Shown: positions 6,169-10,103 of the stretch, one piece after another
Position numbering within the stretch: position 1 is the stretch's first letter
Layout of the letters: each line of letters starts with the position of its first letter
Source of the DNA: Nitrospiraceae bacterium UBA6905
GTDB taxonomy: Bacteria > Nitrospirota > Thermodesulfovibrionia > Thermodesulfovibrionales > UBA6898
Direction: 5' to 3'
Length of the DNA stretch: 10,103 nucleotides
NCBI GenBank assembly: GCA_002451165.1
Contig: DKBH01000082.1
Coordinates: forward strand, 1 to 10,103
Notes under the pieces: generated by a model
What the model was told of the DNA's origin: nothing
What the model saw: the letters and a program-made list of their open reading frames with translations, nothing else
The model's database searches: none
Program-made: the position numbers and the translations under genes

Positions 6169-6519
6169 GTGAACAACATCCTTTTATGCACCCATGACCC
6201 GATGCTCAATAAGGGACTATATGGCATGCTTCGCGACGAGGGATGCGCGGTGGATATTTCCGATTCTCCTGCACAGGCAGTGCAACAGATCATGAAGAAC
6301 ACTTACAAGGCTGTCATCATCGACTCCCATGCCTTTGGCATGCCTGCCGAGGATGCGGCAAGGGTGATCAAGACCGTTATGCCTGATATCAGGGTAATCC
6401 TGGTTGGGTTCCCTGACTATGGGGCGGATGCAATGAGCATACGAGTTCCTGCTGACCTCGAAGCGGTGAGGTCCGTGGTCCACGATTTACATCAGATCGG
6501 CGCAATCTCATATATCTAA
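6169..6519 (+). CDS. Stand-alone degenerate receiver-domain protein
   Basis: A 116-residue protein that folds like a response-regulator receiver (CheY-like) with no output domain. The first strand is NNILLCTHDPML, and the phospho-acceptor position is Asp52 in AVIIDSHAFGMP. Other key residues are altered: the acidic pair after strand 1 is reduced to one Asp (THD, 8-10), the switch Thr/Ser is replaced by Gly80 or Val79 (VILVGF), and the conserved Lys before Pro is Arg92 (IRVP). It is therefore probably a pseudo-receiver or a protein-interaction module. The start is uncertain: GTG 6169 begins exactly at strand 1 but lies only about 4 bases after the predicted transcript start, so translation would be leaderless. 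A TTG at 6121 would sit upstream of the promoter. An ATG at 6226, with AAGGGA before it, would lose strand 1. Its stop overlaps the ribosome binding site of the next gene. Confidence 0.7.
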   Translation: MNNILLCTHDPMLNKGLYGMLRDEGCAVDISDSPAQAVQQIMKNTYKAVIIDSHAFGMPAEDAARVIKTVMPDIRVILVGFPDYGADAMSIRVPADLEAVRSVVHDLHQIGAISYI

Positions 6520-6534
6520 GGAGGGAATATAGTT

Positions 6535-7581
6535 ATGGCTATGACACCGAGAGAGACTATCTTGAAGGCATTTGCAATGGAAAAGACCGAGAGGGTTCCG
6601 GTCACCGTCTTCGGCGGCGGCATGTGGTCGATTAAGGATTACGGTACCACTTTCGAAGAGCTTGCGAACAATGTGGATAAGAACGTCGATATGTGCGTTG
6701 CTGAAGCAGAAAAGATCCGCTCTGACATTGTCTATGTCGGTTCCGGGTTCAACAACTTTCATGCGATCGCACTTGGTAGAAAACTGGGCGTCGGTGTGAA
6801 GTATCGCGAGATCGGTGCTCCGGACATGACGGCCCATGTGGTGAATTCCGAAGAAGACCTCGCCAAGCTCGACATGGAGGATATCCTCAGGGACCCGGTG
6901 GTCTCGAACGTGATGGAAGCGACGCGGAAGGTGAAGCAGAAGATCGGCGACAAATATCTCGTAACCATGACCTGCTGGGGGCCCTTCACCCTTGCGGCGC
7001 GCTTTGTCGGCGAAGAGGCATTTATGAAGCACACCTTCAAGAAGCCGGCGTTTGTGGAGAAGATGGTCGACTTCTGCGCAGATCTGCTTATCAAGGTGTA
7101 TGAACCCCTCGTCAAGGACGGTATTGAGGCGCTGAGTATTGCAGATCCGACGGCATCAGGTGATCTGATAAATCCCAAACAGATGTCACGGTTCGCCGTG
7201 CCGCCGCTGAAGAAGATGAGCGACTGGGCGAAATCAAAGGGCGTGCATACCATCCTGCATATCTGCGGAAATACCAGCGACCGGCTCGAACTCTTCCCGG
7301 AGACCGGCTGTTCGACGATATTCTTCGACCAGAAAGTAGATATTAAGAAGGCGCGGGAGGCGCTGCTCGGCAAGATGTCATTTGGCGGAAACGTCGCCCC
7401 GGTGCATGTCCTGCTCAATAAGACTGTGGCGGAAGTGGAAGCCGCCTGTAAAGAGGTTATTACTATCGCAGGAAAAGACAATAAGGGATTTGTTCTCGTG
7501 CCCGGCTGCGATATCCCGCCGACGATCAGTTTTGAGAACCTGAAGATGTTTCATGATGTGGCACTCAACTGGAAGTATTAA
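6535..7581 (+). CDS. Uroporphyrinogen-decarboxylase/MtaA-family methyltransferase 1
   Basis: A 348-residue cytoplasmic TIM-barrel protein of the UroD superfamily, in the branch of corrinoid-dependent methyltransferases (MtaA, MtbA, CmuA). The N-terminus MTPRETILKAF...ERVPV is family-typical. The zinc site of this branch is visible: His242 and Cys244 in ILHICGNTSD, and Cys325 in VPGCDIPPTIS, a H-x-C-(about 80)-C layout like MtaA; true uroporphyrinogen decarboxylases lack it. Its likely role is methyl transfer between a substrate or thiol and a corrinoid protein. No heme-synthesis gene lies nearby, which also argues against decarboxylase function. It is full length for the family. AAGGAGG (6518-6524) lies 10 bases before the ATG, and the preceding gene ends 15 bases upstream. 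Substrate unknown. Confidence 0.88.
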   Translation: MAMTPRETILKAFAMEKTERVPVTVFGGGMWSIKDYGTTFEELANNVDKNVDMCVAEAEKIRSDIVYVGSGFNNFHAIALGRKLGVGVKYREIGAPDMTAHVVNSEEDLAKLDMEDILRDPVVSNVMEATRKVKQKIGDKYLVTMTCWGPFTLAARFVGEEAFMKHTFKKPAFVEKMVDFCADLLIKVYEPLVKDGIEALSIADPTASGDLINPKQMSRFAVPPLKKMSDWAKSKGVHTILHICGNTSDRLELFPETGCSTIFFDQKVDIKKAREALLGKMSFGGNVAPVHVLLNKTVAEVEAACKEVITIAGKDNKGFVLVPGCDIPPTISFENLKMFHDVALNWKY

Positions 7582-7650
7582 TACTAGCGTTATACCCCGA
7601 GGGAGGTGAGGACATAACGAGGGGATGGGAACCCTGCAAGGGAGGCAGTA

Positions 7651-8163
7651 ATGGGGTTAGTCGATTACGTGAAAAAAATGCTCGGCCTTGAGCCGGGTGA
7701 TCAGACCAAGGAGGTACGTACTATGGCAGAGAAGATGACAACAGAGCAAGTAAACGATTACATGAAGCAGAAGTGTGGTTTTGTGCCGAGGATGTTCCAG
7801 ATCATTAATACCGTGACATCCGATCCGGGAAGGACGTTTGCTGACTTCTACGAGAGTATCTTCGGGGACGGTGCGCTCTCCCGGAAACATAAGGAGCTTA
7901 TGTTCATGTCCGGCGGTGTTGCGTACTGCTCACCCCGCTGCATCATCCATGTCATCCCTGCTGCAAATGCAGGCGCTACGTGGAACGAGGTCTTTGAAGC
8001 AGCGGCGGTCGGGATGATCCTTGCCGGATTTGTTCCCGGCGGACCGGGTATCCCCTATGCCTTCGAATATTGCCTGAAGTGCCTCGACATCTTCGACAAA
8101 TACAAAAAAGGCGAGAAATGGGAATACCTGCCTGCTCCGAAGTTCGATCACGGGGTATTCTAA
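7651..8163 (+). CDS. AhpD/carboxymuconolactone-decarboxylase-like protein
   Basis: A 170-residue helical protein. The core ALSRKHKELMFMSGG...CIIHVIPAANAGATWNEVFE (about 75-117) resembles the CMD/AhpD fold, whose redox members carry Glu and the pattern C-x2-C-x3-H. Here Glu82 is present, but the motif reads C93-S-P-R-C97-I-I-H100, that is C-x3-C-x2-H: the second Cys is shifted one place toward the His. A further C-x2-C (Cys141, Cys144) lies near the C-terminus. AhpD-like proteins are dithiol reductases, so a thiol or disulfide reaction serving the methyltransferases is possible but unproven. Two in-frame starts both have strong ribosome binding sites: ATG 7651 (AGGGAGG, 5 bases away) and ATG 7723 (AAGGAGG, 8 bases away, giving 146 residues). 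I list the longer form. It lies 69 bases after the first methyltransferase. Confidence 0.75.
   Translation: MGLVDYVKKMLGLEPGDQTKEVRTMAEKMTTEQVNDYMKQKCGFVPRMFQIINTVTSDPGRTFADFYESIFGDGALSRKHKELMFMSGGVAYCSPRCIIHVIPAANAGATWNEVFEAAAVGMILAGFVPGGPGIPYAFEYCLKCLDIFDKYKKGEKWEYLPAPKFDHGVF
7708..7725 (+). promoter_or_regulatory. Internal ribosome binding site with second start codon
   Basis: AAGGAGG (7708-7714), eight bases and ATG (7723-7725) lie in frame inside the AhpD-like gene, 24 codons after its first ATG. The site is as strong as any in the window. It either marks the true start or allows two protein forms. Confidence 0.6.
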
Positions 8164-8177
8164 AAACCATGCGCGGG

Positions 8178-8216
8178 CAGAGGAAGGGGGAGGCGGTGCC
8201 TCTCGGCCTTCCTTTG
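8178..8216 (+). other. Strong intercistronic hairpin before the mtrH-like gene
   Basis: CAGAGGAAGG (8178-8187) pairs with CCTTCCTTTG (8207-8216), and inside it GGGAGGC (8188-8194) pairs with GCCTCTC (8198-8204), with a GGT loop and a 2-base GG bulge. That gives 17 pairs including two G-U. It begins 15 bases after the AhpD-like gene. The sequence after it (TCTTCATC) is not a clean U-run, so partial termination, RNA processing or mRNA protection are all possible. Confidence 0.55.
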
Positions 8217-8234
8217 TCTTCATCAAAAAAAAGA

Positions 8235-8263
8235 GGCAGCATCCCGAGAAAGGAACTGCTGCC
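8235..8263 (+). other. Second intercistronic hairpin
   Basis: GGCAGCA (8235-8241) and TGCTGCC (8257-8263) form a perfect 7-bp stem with a 15-base loop. An A-run (8225-8232) precedes it, with no T-run after it. It ends 48 bases before the mtrH-like start. With the hairpin before it, this suggests the downstream genes are expressed at a different level from the upstream ones. Confidence 0.45.
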
Positions 8264-8311
8264 GTAAGTCGATAACATATATTAGCACAATTTTGAGATA
8301 GAGGAGACGGA

Positions 8312-9271
8312 ATGTTCACATTTAAAAAAGAACAGAAGGTATTCAATTTCAGCGGCATCCCCGTCGGCGGCCAGCCGGGTGAGAACCCGCCCCTGATGAT
8401 CGCGTCGCTTTTTCATAACAAGGACAGCGTTACGAAGACCGACCGCAAGGGGAATTTTGACCGTGAGCGGACAAAGGAAATGCTCAAACAAATGGAGCAG
8501 ATCTCTGCGGCTACAGGGGTGCCTGCCATGGTAGCCATGGTCGCCAACACTCCTGATGAGGCAAAGCTGTATATTGATTTCTACCTCGAAAATACCTCCA
8601 TGCCGTTCGGTATCGACATGTGGGTTGCAGAACAACGGGCAAAGGCAACGGAATATGTATCCAAGATCGGTGTGCAGGATAAGTTCCTTTACAACAGTAT
8701 TACCCCCTGGGACAAGGACATCAAGGGGCAGGCTCAGCGTCTGAAAGATCTCGGCATCAGGCACGTGGTGATACAGGCCTTCGATGACCAGGATCAGTCC
8801 CCTGCGGGAAGGGTCAAATCCCTCGAGTCCATCATGGCACAGGGAGCGGAGTCATTCGATACCATAATCGTCGATACCTCGGTCATGAACATGCCGTCGA
8901 CGTCCTTCTCCCTTGTCGCCAACCGGTTGATTAAGGAAAAGTACGGACTCCCCTGCGGCGGGGCGTATTCAAACGGCACGCATATGTGGGGTGAGATCAA
9001 GCAGAAATGGGGCCTCGACGGTTTCAAGGCCATGGATGCCGTTGTCCAAGGAATGGGCTCGGCACTCTGGTCGGACTTTAATTTCTGCGGTCCGGCCGTT
9101 ACGGCACCGCGCGTCTTTCCGGCGGTAGCCAGCGCGCATATCCTGCTCTCGACGCTCGTCTATGACGAAATCGGGATTATTTACGAAAACCCCAACCTCC
9201 CGATCCGTAAACAGTTCGTCGATTTCATCGCGAAGTTGCAGGAGGGCGGTTCTCGAAAAAAAGGAAAATAA
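8312..9271 (+). CDS. MtrH/CmuB-like tetrahydropterin methyltransferase
   Basis: A 319-residue cytoplasmic TIM-barrel protein of the MtrH family. The N-terminus MFTFKKEQKVF...GGQPGENP (GGQPGENP at 19-26) is the family hallmark. FGIDMW (99-104) and LYNSITPW (126-133) match the barrel-strand motifs shared with pterin-binding methyltransferases. In methanogens MtrH passes the methyl group between tetrahydromethanopterin and the corrinoid of the Mtr complex. Bacterial relatives such as CmuB move methyl from a corrinoid protein to tetrahydrofolate. The other Mtr subunits are absent, so a free bacterial methyltransferase II role is likely. It lies between two MtaA-family genes, which supports a methyl-transfer chain. 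The start is clear: GAGGAG (8301-8306) lies five bases before the ATG. It is full length. The family is sure, the acceptor (folate or another pterin) inferred. Confidence 0.88.
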   Translation: MFTFKKEQKVFNFSGIPVGGQPGENPPLMIASLFHNKDSVTKTDRKGNFDRERTKEMLKQMEQISAATGVPAMVAMVANTPDEAKLYIDFYLENTSMPFGIDMWVAEQRAKATEYVSKIGVQDKFLYNSITPWDKDIKGQAQRLKDLGIRHVVIQAFDDQDQSPAGRVKSLESIMAQGAESFDTIIVDTSVMNMPSTSFSLVANRLIKEKYGLPCGGAYSNGTHMWGEIKQKWGLDGFKAMDAVVQGMGSALWSDFNFCGPAVTAPRVFPAVASAHILLSTLVYDEIGIIYENPNLPIRKQFVDFIAKLQEGGSRKKGK

Positions 9272-9294
9272 TTCGAAAGGAGATTTGCCATATT

Positions 9295-10103
9295 ATGAAT
9301 TCACGCGAAAGAGTGCTGAAATTATTCAGGCGGGAGCCGATAGACAGAATCCCCTGCTTCAGCGGTATGGGAAATGTCACGGAAACCGGCATCAACGAAC
9401 TGGGCTACAAGTTCGCCGGTATCCATCTCGACGCAAAGCAGATGGCCGATACTGCGGCAACAACCTATAAGCTGTTCGGCTATGAGTGCGGGGTAGTGCC
9501 GGTTGACCTTTGTGTCGAGGCCGAGGCCATGGGCTGCGTGATCAATGTTTATCCGCACGCAGAAGGCATTCTGTATCCGACGATCAAGGAGAAGCTGATC
9601 CACAACGAAGCGGAGATGGACACGATCAAAATACCCGATGGTTTTTCCGAAAAAGGCAGGATCCCGCTGATGCGCGAGGCGATCAGGCTGCTTAAGGCTG
9701 AGATTGGCAACGATGTGGCAGTCGGCTCGTACGTGCTCGGGCCCTTTACCCTTGCCGGCCAGATCATGGAGCTGAACGATCTCCTTAAACTTTCCTTCAA
9801 GAAAGCTGACAAAGTAGCCAAACTGCTCGATCTCTGCGCAGAAGCTATCATGCTCACGGCGAAGGAATTCGAGAAGGCGGGTGTTGATTACATCACGGTG
9901 CGGGAGATGGGCGCGACGAGTGATGTGCTGAGTCCCCGGGTATTCAAGAACCTCATTATGCCGCCGCTCCAGAAGGTGATCACCTCGATCTCCTGCCATA
10001 CGGTCCTCCACATCTGCGGCAAGACAAATGATATTGTCACCTTTATGATAGAGGCGGGTCCCACGGCGATCAGCGTCGAACAGAAGAACGACGTTGCCGA
10101 ATC
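9295..10103 (+). CDS. MtaA/CmuA-family methyltransferase 2 (cut by window end)
   Basis: The reading frame runs off the right edge after 269 codons. The N-terminus MNSRERVLKLFRREPIDRIP, the stretch VPVDLCVEAEAMGC (about 68-81) and GPFTLAGQ match methylcobalamin:thiol methyltransferases of the MtaA/MtbA/CmuA group more closely than does the first family member at 6535. The first part of the zinc site is present: His239 and Cys241 in VLHICGKTND. The last cysteine should lie beyond the window. The start ATG follows AAAGGAG (9276-9282) with a rather long 12-base gap; no better in-frame start is seen. It lies 23 bases after the mtrH-like gene, so the two are surely co-transcribed. It probably works on the same corrinoid as the MtrH-like protein, perhaps as the substrate-side enzyme. 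Whether it carries a fused corrinoid domain, as CmuA does, cannot be seen. Confidence 0.87.
   Translation, partial: MNSRERVLKLFRREPIDRIPCFSGMGNVTETGINELGYKFAGIHLDAKQMADTAATTYKLFGYECGVVPVDLCVEAEAMGCVINVYPHAEGILYPTIKEKLIHNEAEMDTIKIPDGFSEKGRIPLMREAIRLLKAEIGNDVAVGSYVLGPFTLAGQIMELNDLLKLSFKKADKVAKLLDLCAEAIMLTAKEFEKAGVDYITVREMGATSDVLSPRVFKNLIMPPLQKVITSISCHTVLHICGKTNDIVTFMIEAGPTAISVEQKNDVAE

Noticed and set aside
6759..7481. Minus-strand reading frame of 240 codons
   Set aside because: It is the shadow of the first MtaA-family gene; the product is Ser-rich without a recognisable fold.
6535..7581. Uroporphyrinogen decarboxylase of heme synthesis
   Set aside because: The H-x-C...C zinc site, the neighbouring mtrH-like gene and the second family member point to the methyltransferase branch.
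7625..7651. Eight-residue mini-frame ending TAATG on the AhpD-like start
   Set aside because: The G-rich run before its ATG is too close to act as a ribosome binding site, so it is probably incidental.
9322..10011. Minus-strand reading frame of 229 codons
   Set aside because: It is antisense to the second MtaA-family gene, which has clear family motifs and a ribosome binding site.
1..10103. CRISPR array, tRNA, rRNA or insertion sequence
   Set aside because: No regularly spaced repeats, cloverleaf-like segment, rRNA stretch or transposase motif was recognised on either strand.

Overview
The window reads as part of a bacterial chromosome. Sigma-54 promoters, a sigma-54 activator, zinc/corrinoid-type methyltransferases and thiol-redox proteins together suggest an anaerobic or microaerophilic Gram-negative-type bacterium. 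A Nitrospirota or former Deltaproteobacteria lineage would fit the style of the proteins, but that is a weak inference from composition and gene content, not from a marker gene.

Layout. Positions 1-406 hold no gene I can support. A minus-strand gene (407-1771) encodes a membrane-anchored SGNH/GDSL-type protein that looks unrelated to the rest. About 400 bases without a gene follow, ending in a good hairpin terminator (2125-2177, minus strand). From there to the right edge everything looks like one functional unit. On the minus strand: an OsmC-family protein (2186-2725), then, read from right to left, a CobW-type GTPase (4475-5353) overlapping by 8 bases a GAF-AAA-Fis sigma-54 activator (2980-4482). 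On the plus strand: a second, paralogous OsmC protein (5494-6003), then a five-gene run: a degenerate receiver domain (6169-6519), a uroporphyrinogen-decarboxylase/MtaA-family methyltransferase (6535-7581), an AhpD/carboxymuconolactone-decarboxylase-like protein (7651-8163), an MtrH/CmuB-like methyltransferase (8312-9271) and a second MtaA-family methyltransferase cut by the window end (9295 onward).

The main result is regulatory. I find -24/-12 (sigma-54) elements in front of three transcription units: osmC-1 (2775-2790, minus), cobW-activator (5383-5398, minus) and the methyltransferase run (6139-6154, plus). The activator gene lies in the same cluster and, through cobW, behind one of these promoters, so the region looks like a self-contained, autoregulated sigma-54 regulon.

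How it may work together (inference). The MtaA-family proteins are zinc enzymes that move methyl groups to or from a corrinoid. The MtrH-like protein would pass the methyl group to a tetrahydropterin, as CmuB does after CmuA in chloromethane use. CobW could supply metal. The OsmC and AhpD-like proteins could handle thiol or peroxide chemistry around an oxygen-sensitive corrinoid. No corrinoid protein or corrinoid-activating protein is present in the window; they should lie downstream or elsewhere. The methyl donor cannot be read from the sequence.
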